5,931 nt of DNA from Klebsiella pneumoniae (GCA_943325355.2 CALPPA020000117.1:1-5931); one strand, 5' to 3'. Shown: positions 1 to 5,915, counted from the stretch's first letter. The notes: generated by a model from the letters alone, not told the origin. Made by a program: numbers and translations.

Positions 1-2
1 AG

Positions 3-557
3 ACAACAGATGAAAAAATTGACGTATATCATCAGACCAAAAAACAACCCGATGCCAATGCGTTTCTAACTATTTCCCTAAAACCGTCAGACAGTATTCA
101 GATTAGCCCTGTGGCATTTAAAAAAGAAAGTCTTGATATTGATATTACCGCGATTCTTTTAAAATATCGCCCTTCTGTACATGGATTGCCCGGACAAATG
201 ACTACTGACTTCAATATTGGTTTATATACCGGATGGAGATATGACAGATACAAAATAGAAAGTAGATTGGATCCTTTAGGCAATAATTATCATAAAATCA
301 ATAATTGGGGATATGATTTTGGCCTTTTTACAGGGCCTGGCGCTACCATAATCAGTCCGTTTACCACACAAAATAAAGTGATTGATGAATATAGCGGAAT
401 GATTATTCAAACAGGAATTGCAGGTTTTATAGAATCAAATATAGCCAGTTTTGGGATTGCCGTGGGATTTGATTCCCTCCTGAATTCTGATCGGGAAGTT
501 TGGATATACAATAAGAAACCCTGGGTGGGATTTATCGTGGGAATTGCATTAAATTAA
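3..557 (+). CDS. C-terminal part of an unrecognised beta-strand-rich protein (5' end outside window)
   Basis: The frame is open from the left edge to the TAA at 555-557, giving 184 visible residues, so the start is outside the window. A GTG at 111 is only an internal valine codon. I do not recognise the family. The visible part has alternating polar/hydrophobic stretches typical of beta strands: visible residues about 44-54, 67-79, 104-118, 131-157 and 173-183. Many are rich in glycine and aromatic residues (GLYTGWRY, YDFGLFTGPG, WVGFIVGIALN). This would fit the C-terminal half of an outer-membrane beta-barrel or other envelope beta-sheet protein, but that is inference. The chain ends in Asn, not the terminal Phe common in BAM-assembled barrels. 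It is the only rightward gene and converges on the transporter gene. Confidence 0.7.
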   Translation, partial: TTDEKIDVYHQTKKQPDANAFLTISLKPSDSIQISPVAFKKESLDIDITAILLKYRPSVHGLPGQMTTDFNIGLYTGWRYDRYKIESRLDPLGNNYHKINNWGYDFGLFTGPGATIISPFTTQNKVIDEYSGMIIQTGIAGFIESNIASFGIAVGFDSLLNSDREVWIYNKKPWVGFIVGIALN

Positions 558-595
558 ATCGATAGCGATTTCTAATCCGTGTCCATAAACACAAT

Positions 596-622
596 GCTTC
601 CGGCCTATTGAAGACTGGAAGC
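596..622 (+). terminator. Possible weak terminator stem after the rightward gene
   Basis: An 8-bp stem (596-603 with 615-622, one G-U pair) closes an 11-nt loop 38 nt after the stop codon at 557. It is followed only by TTTCTATA, so the U-tract is poor. It may act together with the stronger hairpin just downstream. Confidence 0.35.
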
Positions 623-632
623 TTTCTATACT

Positions 633-667
633 AAAAAACCCGACAGGCTTAAAAAACTGTCGGGTTT
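633..667 (-). terminator. Intrinsic terminator between convergent genes, strongest for the transporter gene
   Basis: A perfect 11-bp stem (636-646 with 657-667, core CCCGACAG/CTGTCGGG) closes a 10-nt loop. On the minus strand the stem runs into six T residues (638-633) beginning 17 nt after the transporter stop codon, the standard form of a Rho-independent terminator. On the plus strand only TTT follows, so termination of the rightward gene here would be weaker, though the stem is shared. Confidence 0.85.
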
Positions 668-683
668 GTAATATAAAAAAAAC

Positions 684-1940
684 CTAATGACTTACTTTCG
701 CAACTTCTTCAGGATTGTGTTCGTGTTTGAATAATACTGCAAAAGCAATCGCGATTACCAATGCATAACCCGCAAAACTCAACCAGATATTGTGCCAGTT
801 TCTTACACCATCTTGAGTAAAAAAGGTGTCTATAACTTGCCCGCTGATGATTCCACCAAAAAAAGCACCAAAACCATTGGACATCATCATAAACAAACCT
901 TGAGCACTGGAACGTATAGAGGAATCAGTAGAAGTTTCGATAAATAAAGACCCTGAAATATTGAAGAAATCAAATGCCATTCCGTAAACGATACACGACA
1001 TAATGATTAAAAATGTTCCGCCAAAAGAAGGATCTCCATAAGCAAAGAATCCGAAACGCAATACCCAAGCTAACATCGAAATTAACATTACTTGCTTAAT
1101 TCCAAATCGCTTCAAGAAAAAAGGAATTGCTAATATAAAGGCTGTTTCCGAAAATTGTGATATTGACATTATCAAAGTAGATTTTTGTACCACAAAACTA
1201 TCGGCATATTCTGGACTATTTCCAAACTCGGACAAAAAAACATCGCCATACATATTAGTCAATTGAAGTGCTGCTCCCAAAAACATTGAAAATATAAAAA
1301 ACAAGGCCATTTTATAGGTCCCAAATAACTTAAAGGCGTTTAAACCTAATTTTTGGAATAAAGAGGAACCCTTTTCAATTAATTTTTGTGGTGGACATTT
1401 AGGTAATGTAAAAGAGTAAATTCCTAATACAAAAGCGGAAACAGCAGATATATAAAACATATTGGCTGATGCTTTATTTCCAGATAAATTAGTAAGCCAC
1501 ATCGCTGCTATAAATCCAATGGTTCCCCAAACACGAATAGGTGGAAAAACTTTGACAACATCGTAATTATTGTTTTTCAAGATATTGTATGCCACGGAAT
1601 TTGACAATGAAATAGTAGGCATGTAACAAAGCATTGCTCCAAAAATTACCCAATAAAATGTGGTGGGATTATCAACTTGAGGAATATAACATAACGCTAA
1701 CCCTCCTAGAATATGTAAAATTCCGTATAATTTTTCAGCGTTCACCCATTTATCTGCAATAATACCCGTCAAAGCCGGCATTAAAATAGACGATAGTCCC
1801 AAAGTTGAAAATATAGCACCAAAATCAGCGCCACTCCATTGCCTTGTTGCAAACCAATAATTTCCAACAGTAATTAGCCAAGCTCCCCAAACAAAAAATT
1901 GAAGAAAACTCATCACAGTTAGCCGATTCTTAATATTCAT
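684..1940 (-). CDS. nupG: Nucleoside:H+ symporter, NupG/XapB family MFS permease
   Basis: Inner-membrane proton-coupled importer of nucleosides for salvage. It is 418 residues, the same length I recall for E. coli NupG, and colinear with it from MNIKNRLTVMSFLQFFVWGA to the C-terminal VSH. Family landmarks visible are MPALTGIIADKW (54-65), FPPIRVWGTIGF (132-143), LGAALQLTNMYG (221-232), IMSISQFSE (257-265) and AFDFFNISGS (322-331). Hydrophobic segments fit 12 membrane helices with a central loop near residues 181-208. From memory of the NupG structure, the uridine-contacting residues correspond here to R136, T140, F143, Q226, N229, Q262, E265, Y319 and F323, all present. The ATG at 1940 matches the family N-terminus. 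It is preceded by its own promoter-like pair and followed by a strong terminator. The family is near certain; preference among nucleosides cannot be read from sequence. Confidence 0.95.
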   Translation of the reverse strand: MNIKNRLTVMSFLQFFVWGAWLITVGNYWFATRQWSGADFGAIFSTLGLSSILMPALTGIIADKWVNAEKLYGILHILGGLALCYIPQVDNPTTFYWVIFGAMLCYMPTISLSNSVAYNILKNNNYDVVKVFPPIRVWGTIGFIAAMWLTNLSGNKASANMFYISAVSAFVLGIYSFTLPKCPPQKLIEKGSSLFQKLGLNAFKLFGTYKMALFFIFSMFLGAALQLTNMYGDVFLSEFGNSPEYADSFVVQKSTLIMSISQFSETAFILAIPFFLKRFGIKQVMLISMLAWVLRFGFFAYGDPSFGGTFLIIMSCIVYGMAFDFFNISGSLFIETSTDSSIRSSAQGLFMMMSNGFGAFFGGIISGQVIDTFFTQDGVRNWHNIWLSFAGYALVIAIAFAVLFKHEHNPEEVAKVSH

Positions 1941-1982
1941 AATAATTATAGCTTTAATTTAAAAAATCACTTATCTAATGCG

Positions 1983-2012
1983 TAAATCTAACGATAAATT
2001 AAGTGAATCAAA
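1983..2012 (-). promoter_or_regulatory. Candidate promoter of the nucleoside transporter gene
   Basis: On the minus strand TTTG (2012-2009) is followed after 18 nt by TAGATTTA (1990-1983). This matches the Bacteroidota pattern TTG-N17-23-TAnnTTTG except for the last base of the -7 element. It would give a 5' leader of about 35 nt before the ATG at 1940. It lies downstream of the terminator at 2037-2066, so the transporter could be transcribed independently of what precedes it. Such matches arise by chance in AT-rich DNA. Confidence 0.4.
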
Positions 2013-2036
2013 TCATATTAGAAGATATTTATAAAT

Positions 2037-2066
2037 AAAAAAAACCACCTTGGTGAAAAGTGGTTT
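2037..2066 (-). terminator. Strong intrinsic terminator, leftward
   Basis: On the minus strand AAACCAC (2066-2060) pairs with GTGGTTT (2048-2042) around an 11-nt loop, and the stem runs into eight T residues (2044-2037). An alternative short inner hairpin, CACC/GGTG (2055-2052 with 2049-2046), is mutually exclusive with it. The nearest upstream leftward gene, pdxH, stops 250 nt earlier. The terminator therefore either ends a long pdxH 3' region or belongs to a separate short transcript beginning near 2192. Confidence 0.8.
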
Positions 2067-2111
2067 CTCTAACTAATTAACAAACAACAAAAACTCAATT
2101 ATTATTTTGTA

Positions 2112-2140
2112 TAAAGTAGATTAAGTTTTTAAAGTAGATT
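2112..2140. repeat. Two direct copies of TAAAGTAGATT, 18-bp period
   Basis: The 11-bp word TAAAGTAGATT occurs perfectly at 2112-2122 and 2130-2140, separated by 7 bp. On the minus strand it reads AATCTACTTTA twice inside the candidate small RNA. One copy is mostly in the P2 loop; the other is just before the P2 5' strand. The copies may be repeated binding sites in DNA or RNA, or a chance or duplication remnant. Confidence 0.7.
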
Positions 2141-2197
2141 GTGGGGCAAACTTTTTAAATTCTTTCTAACAGAGTATGTTGTTTTAATTTCTTGGTG

Positions 2198-2230
2198 TAA
2201 ATATAATACTATTATCGATTAAATACAAAA
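2198..2230 (-). promoter_or_regulatory. Candidate promoter for the small RNA or leader
   Basis: On the minus strand TTTTG (2230-2226) is followed after 20 nt by TATATTTA (2205-2198), one base from the Bacteroidota -7 consensus TAnnTTTG and with acceptable spacing. Initiation would fall near 2192. Copies of ATCGAT flank the -33 element. Confidence 0.45.
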
Positions 2231-2240
2231 TAAAATCGAT
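2214..2240. promoter_or_regulatory. Inverted repeat flanking a -33 element, possible operator
   Basis: ATCGATT (2214-2220) and AATCGAT (2234-2240) form a perfect 7-bp inverted repeat with a 13-bp spacer. The arms lie on either side of the TTG of the candidate promoter, about two helical turns centre to centre. This suits a dimeric regulator competing with RNA polymerase, but the regulator is unknown. Confidence 0.35.
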
Positions 2241-2316
2241 GAAATACACAAAATAACTATATATATAATATTTAACTTACTAAAAATATGCTTTCTTAGA
2301 GAAAATGTATTGTATA

Positions 2317-2961
2317 TTAAGGGGATAATCTATCTATCCTCCAGGAATAATCTTCATGCAATTGAAACCTAATTCTATCGTGCAATCTATTTGGCCTTCC
2401 TTGCCAAAATTCTACTTCTACAGGACGAACTAGAAATCCTCCCCAAAATTTTGGTCTTAGAATTTCCTTGCCTTCGAAATCTTTTTCCAATTGCTTCAAA
2501 CCTTCTTCTAAAACAGTTCTGGATGGAATTACCTGACTTTGATTCGAAACAATAGCCCCAAGCTTACTTCCCGTTGGTCGGGATTCAAAATAACCGTCTG
2601 AAATATTCTCTGAAATTTTTTCAGCAATACCTTTTATAATAACTTGTCGTTCGAGTGAAGACCAAAAAAAGGAAAGACAAACATTAGGATTATTGGCAAT
2701 AGCCCTTCCCTTTTCGGAATCATAATTGGTGTAAAAAATAAAACCTTCATAGGTAAACTGTTTCAACAAAACAACTCTTGACTTTGGAAAGCCATCTAAT
2801 CCAAAAGTAGAAACCGTCATTGCATTTACTTCATCTAATCCACCAAAATCCTCTACTTCGTGAAACCATCTATTGAATAAATTGATTGGATCTTCGGGAA
2901 TGTTAGTTTCCAAAAGTTCACTTTTATCATACGATTTTCTATAATTACTTAAATCTTCCAT
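2317..2961 (-). CDS. pdxH: Pyridoxamine/pyridoxine 5'-phosphate oxidase
   Basis: Cytoplasmic FMN-dependent homodimer that oxidises pyridoxine or pyridoxamine 5'-phosphate to pyridoxal 5'-phosphate with O2, the last step of vitamin B6 cofactor supply and salvage. It is 214 residues, the usual family length (E. coli about 218). Visible in order: SRVVLLK (61-67) and FYTNYDSEKGRAIANNP (76-92), contributing to the FMN and substrate sites; RQVIIKG (105-111); SRPTGSKLGAIVSNQSQVI (127-145); FWGGFLVRPVEVEFWQG (172-188); and NRLHDR (191-196). R192 and H194 are the equivalents of E. coli R197 and H199 that hold the substrate. It ends with the family signature WRIDRLSP. The ATG at 2961 gives the usual N-terminus. 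It lies 55 nt after rnz, with its own -7 element in that gap. No clear terminator directly follows. Confidence 0.97.
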   Translation of the reverse strand: MEDLSNYRKSYDKSELLETNIPEDPINLFNRWFHEVEDFGGLDEVNAMTVSTFGLDGFPKSRVVLLKQFTYEGFIFYTNYDSEKGRAIANNPNVCLSFFWSSLERQVIIKGIAEKISENISDGYFESRPTGSKLGAIVSNQSQVIPSRTVLEEGLKQLEKDFEGKEILRPKFWGGFLVRPVEVEFWQGRPNRLHDRIRFQLHEDYSWRIDRLSP

Positions 2962-2984
2962 TATTTTATATAATTCTTTAAAGG

Positions 2985-2992
2985 CAAAAATA
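2985..2992 (-). promoter_or_regulatory. Candidate -7 element of the pdxH promoter
   Basis: TATTTTTG on the minus strand matches TAnnTTTG exactly and is 23 nt before the pdxH ATG, giving a leader of about 18 nt. The nearest TTTTG upstream is 25 nt away, longer than the usual spacing, so the -33 half is weak. Confidence 0.45.
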
Positions 2993-3016
2993 CTTAACTA
3001 ATTTTCATTTATTAAA

Positions 3017-3922
3017 TCAAAACTCAAATGATTTCCCATCATCTGCTAAAAGAATGTTTGGAAAAATAGTTTGGGCTTGTTCTCTAAAGAGTTCAATACT
3101 GTCATATCGAGTGGAATAATGTCCTAAAACTAGATTTTTAACATTAGCTTTTAAAGCAATCATTGCAGCTTCTTTGGCTGTAGAATGCATTGTTTTTCTA
3201 GCCAAAGCTTCCTCTGAATCTAAAAAAGTAGATTCGTGATACAAGACATCAACTTCTTTTATATTAGGAATAATACTTTCGTCATAAGCAGTGTCCGAGC
3301 AAAAGGCGTAACTCATCGGCGGAACAGGATCGAAAGTCAATTTTTGATTTTCAATAATACGACCGTCTTCAAGAGTAATATCTTTCCCGTTCTTGATATT
3401 TCGATAATAACATTTGTCGATTTCATAGTTTTGAACAGCATTCAAGTCTAATTTTCGTTCTCTAATTTTTTCTTGAAATAGGAAACCATTGGTGTAAACC
3501 CTATGTTTTAAAGGAATTGTCTTTACTATTACCTTATCATCTTCAAAAACAATTTCACTTTCTTTAGATTCCAATTCGTGAAAAAAAAGTCCGTATTTTG
3601 TCCAAGAATTAGACAGTCGCAATTGCAGATTTATAATTTCCTGAATTCCTTTTGGTCCATAAATATGCAAGTCGGCGGTTCGGTTCAGCAATGCAAAAGT
3701 AGAAATCAAGCCTATCAATCCAAAAAAGTGATCACCGTGTAAATGCGAAATAAATATATGGTTGATTTTTGAAAATCTGATTTTGTTTTTTCGCAACTGC
3801 ACTTGCGTTCCCTCTCCACAATCAATTAGAAATAATCTATTCCTGATTTCTAAAACCTGTGAAGTGGGATTGGTAAAAGTTCTTGGAGTTGCTGCATAAC
3901 AGCCGAGGATGGTTAGATTCAA
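3017..3922 (-). CDS. rnz: Ribonuclease Z (tRNA 3'-end endonuclease), TTG start
   Basis: Zinc-dependent endonuclease that cuts precursor tRNAs 3' of the discriminator base. It is 301 residues, the short bacterial form (about 307 in B. subtilis). It has the metallo-beta-lactamase fold with HLHGDH (60-65: H60, H62, D64, H65), H140, D210 and H268 as zinc ligands. It also has the HEST (229-232) and MHST (245-248) motifs and a C-terminal LADDGKSFEF. The insert near 150-195 corresponds to the flexible tRNA-binding arm. The first loop reads GCYAATPR rather than the GTGAG form of many bacteria; I recall this as usual in Bacteroidota. The start is TTG at 3922. An in-frame TAA lies two codons upstream, and the next Met is residue 203. 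The first beta strand (LTILG) begins at residue 3, so no later start would leave a whole domain. The gap to the upstream gene is filled by an octamer repeat. Confidence 0.96.
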   Translation of the reverse strand: MNLTILGCYAATPRTFTNPTSQVLEIRNRLFLIDCGEGTQVQLRKNKIRFSKINHIFISHLHGDHFFGLIGLISTFALLNRTADLHIYGPKGIQEIINLQLRLSNSWTKYGLFFHELESKESEIVFEDDKVIVKTIPLKHRVYTNGFLFQEKIRERKLDLNAVQNYEIDKCYYRNIKNGKDITLEDGRIIENQKLTFDPVPPMSYAFCSDTAYDESIIPNIKEVDVLYHESTFLDSEEALARKTMHSTAKEAAMIALKANVKNLVLGHYSTRYDSIELFREQAQTIFPNILLADDGKSFEF

Positions 3923-3930
3923 AGTTTATT

Positions 3931-4010
3931 CGGTTATGTGGTTAATCGACCATTTGGTTAATCGGTTAAACGATTATTCGATTAAACGATTAACCGGTTA
4001 AACAGTTAAC
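3931..4010. repeat. Degenerate octanucleotide tandem array, ten units, before rnz
   Basis: Read on the plus strand in steps of 8 the units are CGGTTATG, TGGTTAAT, CGACCATT, TGGTTAAT, CGGTTAAA, CGATTATT, CGATTAAA, CGATTAAC, CGGTTAAA and CAGTTAAC, with consensus CGRTTAAN. No gap or phase shift occurs over 80 bp. The array fills the space between the STAS-like gene (stop at 4017) and the rnz start (3922). It contains a 12-bp perfect palindrome (3990-4001) and a 9-bp inverted repeat (3956-3964 with 3987-3995), so it could fold in mRNA. I see no open gene in it and no good promoter. Confidence 0.9.
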
Positions 4011-4016
4011 CCTTTT

Positions 4017-4349
4017 TTAAAATCCTAAATCTCTCTCAATTTCCTCCATCTCAATAATATCGTAGGCTTCTTGGATTGATCGAACAACAGCCAATTTATC
4101 AGAAACGGAATTATGGTCAAGATCAGAAGTAACTATAACGAATGATTTTTTGGCTTTTTTGTGAATTTTTGAAAGTGGCATAAATCCATTTATGGCCGCC
4201 ATCGGTAGGTTTTTATGCATTCTGATATCAATAATGATATTATATTTTTCAAAAGATTTATACTCGTGAGTCACTTTCATCAAAAATGAAACCAAATCAC
4301 CTTGTGTGTCTTTAATACAAACAGTATGTCCTTTTTGATCTACTTTCAT
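4017..4349 (-). CDS. Small STAS-like conserved protein beside RNase Z
   Basis: A 110-residue soluble protein with no signal peptide or membrane segment. I recall similar proteins in Flavobacterium genomes, sometimes labelled 'ribonuclease Z' because of their position. This one has no HxHxDH motif and cannot be that enzyme. Predicted order: strand 8-13, helix 17-32, strand NIIIDI (37-42), helix 50-66 with a basic KIHKKAKK stretch (61-68), strand SFVIVT (69-74), short strand 86-89 and an acidic C-terminal helix (EMEEIERDLGF). This alternation resembles a STAS (SpoIIAA-like) fold. The phosphorylated Ser of anti-sigma antagonists, normally just after the third strand (DSSG), is absent; RMHKN follows instead. 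The role is unknown. It lies 71 nt after pyrB, with a -7 element in the gap, and 94 nt before rnz. Confidence 0.85.
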   Translation of the reverse strand: MKVDQKGHTVCIKDTQGDLVSFLMKVTHEYKSFEKYNIIIDIRMHKNLPMAAINGFMPLSKIHKKAKKSFVIVTSDLDHNSVSDKLAVVRSIQEAYDIIEMEEIERDLGF

Positions 4350-4400
4350 TGTTTTTATAATTAAAGTGTAGCTAATTTACAAAGAAAATTTGGGTTATAA

Positions 4401-4408
4401 CAAATCTA
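4401..4408 (-). promoter_or_regulatory. Candidate -7 element before the STAS-like gene
   Basis: TAGATTTG on the minus strand matches TAnnTTTG exactly, 51 nt before the ATG at 4349 and just after the pyrB stop. The leader would be about 45 nt. No TTG lies at the usual distance upstream (the nearest is 30 nt away, inside pyrB), so support is limited to the -7 match. Confidence 0.35.
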
Positions 4409-4420
4409 GTTAAGGAAAAT

Positions 4421-5347
4421 CTATTGGATTTTTGAAGCCAATAAATAAATTACTGCCATTCGAATGGCAACGCCATTTTCTACCTGATTCAAAATCACCG
4501 ATTGTTTGGAATCTGCCACGTCTGATGTGATTTCGACTCCACGATTGATTGGACCTGGATGCATAATTATTATTTCCTTGTTCAGCGAATCTAGCAAGGT
4601 TTTGTCCAGTCCATATTGTTGGGCATATTCACGTGTAGATGGAAAAAAATTCACGTCCATTCTTTCGTTTTGAACACGAAGCATATTAGCCACATCACAC
4701 CATTCAAGCGCTTTGCGCAAATTAGTCTCAACGGTTACTCCTAGTGATTCGATATGTCTTGGAATGAGTGTTTTGGGTCCGCAAACTTTGACTTCTGCAC
4801 CTTGCATTTGCAAAGCGTATATATTCGATAGCGCTACACGAGAGTGCAAAACATCACCTACAATTACCACTTTTTTTCCAGCAACATCACCTAATTTTTC
4901 TCTGATAGAATAACTATCTAATAAGGCTTGCGTTGGGTGTTCGTGTGCTCCATCTCCAGCATTTACTATACTTGCTTTCACATTTTGGGACAAGAAATGA
5001 GCTGCTCCAGGACTGGAATGTCGCATTACCACCATATCGACTTTCATCGAAAGAATATTGTTTACAGTATCAATAAGGGTTTCTCCTTTTTTAACTGATG
5101 ATTGAGCAGCCGAAAAGCTAATTACATCGGCAGATAAACGTTTTTGGGCTAATTCAAAGGAGAGTTTAGTTCTAGTACTATTTTCGAAAAAAATGTTAGC
5201 AATAGTGATGTCTCGAAGTGAAGGCACTTTTTTTATTGGACGATTGATGACTTCTTTAAAATGATCGGCGGTTTCAAAAATAAGGTCAATATCTTTCTTG
5301 TTGATATATTTTATTCCCAATAAATGATTTACACTTAACTCGCTCAT
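4421..5347 (-). CDS. pyrB: Aspartate carbamoyltransferase catalytic subunit
   Basis: Cytoplasmic enzyme of de novo pyrimidine synthesis that joins carbamoyl phosphate and aspartate to give N-carbamoyl-aspartate. It is 308 residues, normal for a catalytic chain. Carbamoyl phosphate site: STRT (57-60), RH (109-110) and HPTQ (137-140). Mobile loop: SSVKKGE (83-89), with K87 as the likely equivalent of E. coli K84. Aspartate side: HSR (168-170), LRVQNER (223-229) and HPGPINRG (263-270). The HPGP form and short loops resemble the B. subtilis type, which works as a trimer without a regulatory chain; no pyrI is seen here. The ATG at 5347 is 7 nt after the pyrR stop with no terminator between, so the two are co-transcribed and may be translationally coupled. 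Confidence 0.97.
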   Translation of the reverse strand: MSELSVNHLLGIKYINKKDIDLIFETADHFKEVINRPIKKVPSLRDITIANIFFENSTRTKLSFELAQKRLSADVISFSAAQSSVKKGETLIDTVNNILSMKVDMVVMRHSSPGAAHFLSQNVKASIVNAGDGAHEHPTQALLDSYSIREKLGDVAGKKVVIVGDVLHSRVALSNIYALQMQGAEVKVCGPKTLIPRHIESLGVTVETNLRKALEWCDVANMLRVQNERMDVNFFPSTREYAQQYGLDKTLLDSLNKEIIIMHPGPINRGVEITSDVADSKQSVILNQVENGVAIRMAVIYLLASKIQ

Positions 5348-5354
5348 TTTACTA

Positions 5355-5894
5355 TTATTTATTAATTAAATAAACCACATCTTCCCCGTCTTGCTCTTTC
5401 CAACACACTTTTACTTTCTCGTCGTTTATAGCATCAACCTGACGTCCTCGATAATCGGGTTGAATAGGTAAATGACGACTAAAACGGCGGTCAATAAGTA
5501 CCAATAATTCAATTTCAGATGGTCTTCCGAAGGACTGAATAGCAGTCAATGCCGACCGAATACTTCTTCCTGTGTATAAAACGTCGTCAATGAAAACAAC
5601 TTTTTTATTTTCGACAATAAAATTTATTTGGGTTTTATTCGCTTCTAATGGTTTATTGGTTCTACGGAAATCATCTCTAAAGAAAGTGATATCAAGATAT
5701 CCCAAAGCAATTTTCGAAATATCATATTCTTTTTCCAACAATTCTTTTAATCGCTCTGCTAAGAATGTCCCTCTAGGCTGGATACCAACTAAAATTGTAT
5801 CCGAAAAATCAAGATGTTTTTCGATTAACTGACAAGCCAAACGATGGAGAATGATATTGACTTCCTTTGAAGTGAGCAATACTTTTTGACTCAT
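5355..5894 (-). CDS. pyrR: PyrR bifunctional regulator / uracil phosphoribosyltransferase
   Basis: Cytoplasmic type I phosphoribosyltransferase. The family makes UMP from uracil and PRPP, and in Gram-positives binds pyr mRNA to promote attenuation. With the ATG at 5894 it is 179 residues (B. subtilis about 181) and begins MSQKVLLTS. Visible are VGIQPRG (36-42), LDITFFRDD (67-75), the PRPP motif VVFIDDVLYTGRS (99-111), VLIDRR (132-137) and PDYRGR (146-151), all in family order. An in-frame TTG at 5918 would add eight residues. That codon lies inside a perfect -7 element, and the family starts near the ATG, so I reject it. It ends TAA-TAG in tandem, 7 nt before pyrB. Whether it binds RNA here is unknown; no attenuator lies between pyrR and pyrB. 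Confidence 0.95.
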   Translation of the reverse strand: MSQKVLLTSKEVNIILHRLACQLIEKHLDFSDTILVGIQPRGTFLAERLKELLEKEYDISKIALGYLDITFFRDDFRRTNKPLEANKTQINFIVENKKVVFIDDVLYTGRSIRSALTAIQSFGRPSEIELLVLIDRRFSRHLPIQPDYRGRQVDAINDEKVKVCWKEQDGEDVVYLINK

Positions 5895-5915
5895 AATGAA
5901 GTGTTGTTTGGAGTA

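Larger units (their letters stand above)
2037..2192 (-). ncRNA. Candidate small RNA or attenuated leader upstream of the nucleoside transporter
   Basis: A leftward transcript of about 155 nt is suggested by a promoter-like element (2198-2230) and an intrinsic terminator (2037-2066). Between them there is no ATG. Possible folding: helix P1 pairs 2185-2189 with 2075-2079 and 2178-2184 with 2082-2088, with a 2-nt bulge. Abutting it, helix P2 pairs 2120-2130 with 2089-2099 (11 bp, one G-U) around a 20-nt loop. A 47-nt strand from 2177 to 2131 stays mostly open and holds the only C-rich motif, GCCCCAC (2147-2141). It could be a free small RNA (a 6S-like RNA is conceivable but unproven), a leader with an attenuator for the transporter, or merely the 3' region of pdxH. 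The A/U richness makes the helices weak evidence on their own. Confidence 0.4.

Noticed and set aside
10..69. Short plus-strand frame starting MKKLTYII that looks like the start of a signal peptide
   Set aside because: It stops after 19 codons and overlaps, out of frame, the longer frame open from the window edge.
111..113. GTG as the start of the first rightward gene
   Set aside because: The same frame is open to the left edge without a stop, so the GTG is better read as an internal valine codon of a truncated gene.
98..283. 61-codon minus-strand frame
   Set aside because: It is a shadow of the rightward gene, with no family resemblance and no promoter.
2292..2304. TTTCT/AGAAA mini-hairpin after pdxH as its terminator
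   Set aside because: The stem is only 5 A/T-rich pairs with a 3-nt loop and only a short broken T-tract, too weak to call.
3236..3451. 71-codon plus-strand frame inside rnz
   Set aside because: It is antisense to a certain gene and has no recognisable product.
3931..4010. Octamer array as a CRISPR array
   Set aside because: Units are 8 bp and contiguous with no spacers, so this is a simple tandem repeat.
4017..4349. Small gene as a fragment of ribonuclease Z
   Set aside because: It has no metal-binding motif, and a complete RNase Z gene lies directly downstream.
4713..4913. 66-codon plus-strand frame inside pyrB
   Set aside because: It is antisense shadow of pyrB.
5572..5832. 86-codon plus-strand frame inside pyrR
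   Set aside because: It is antisense shadow of pyrR with no independent support.
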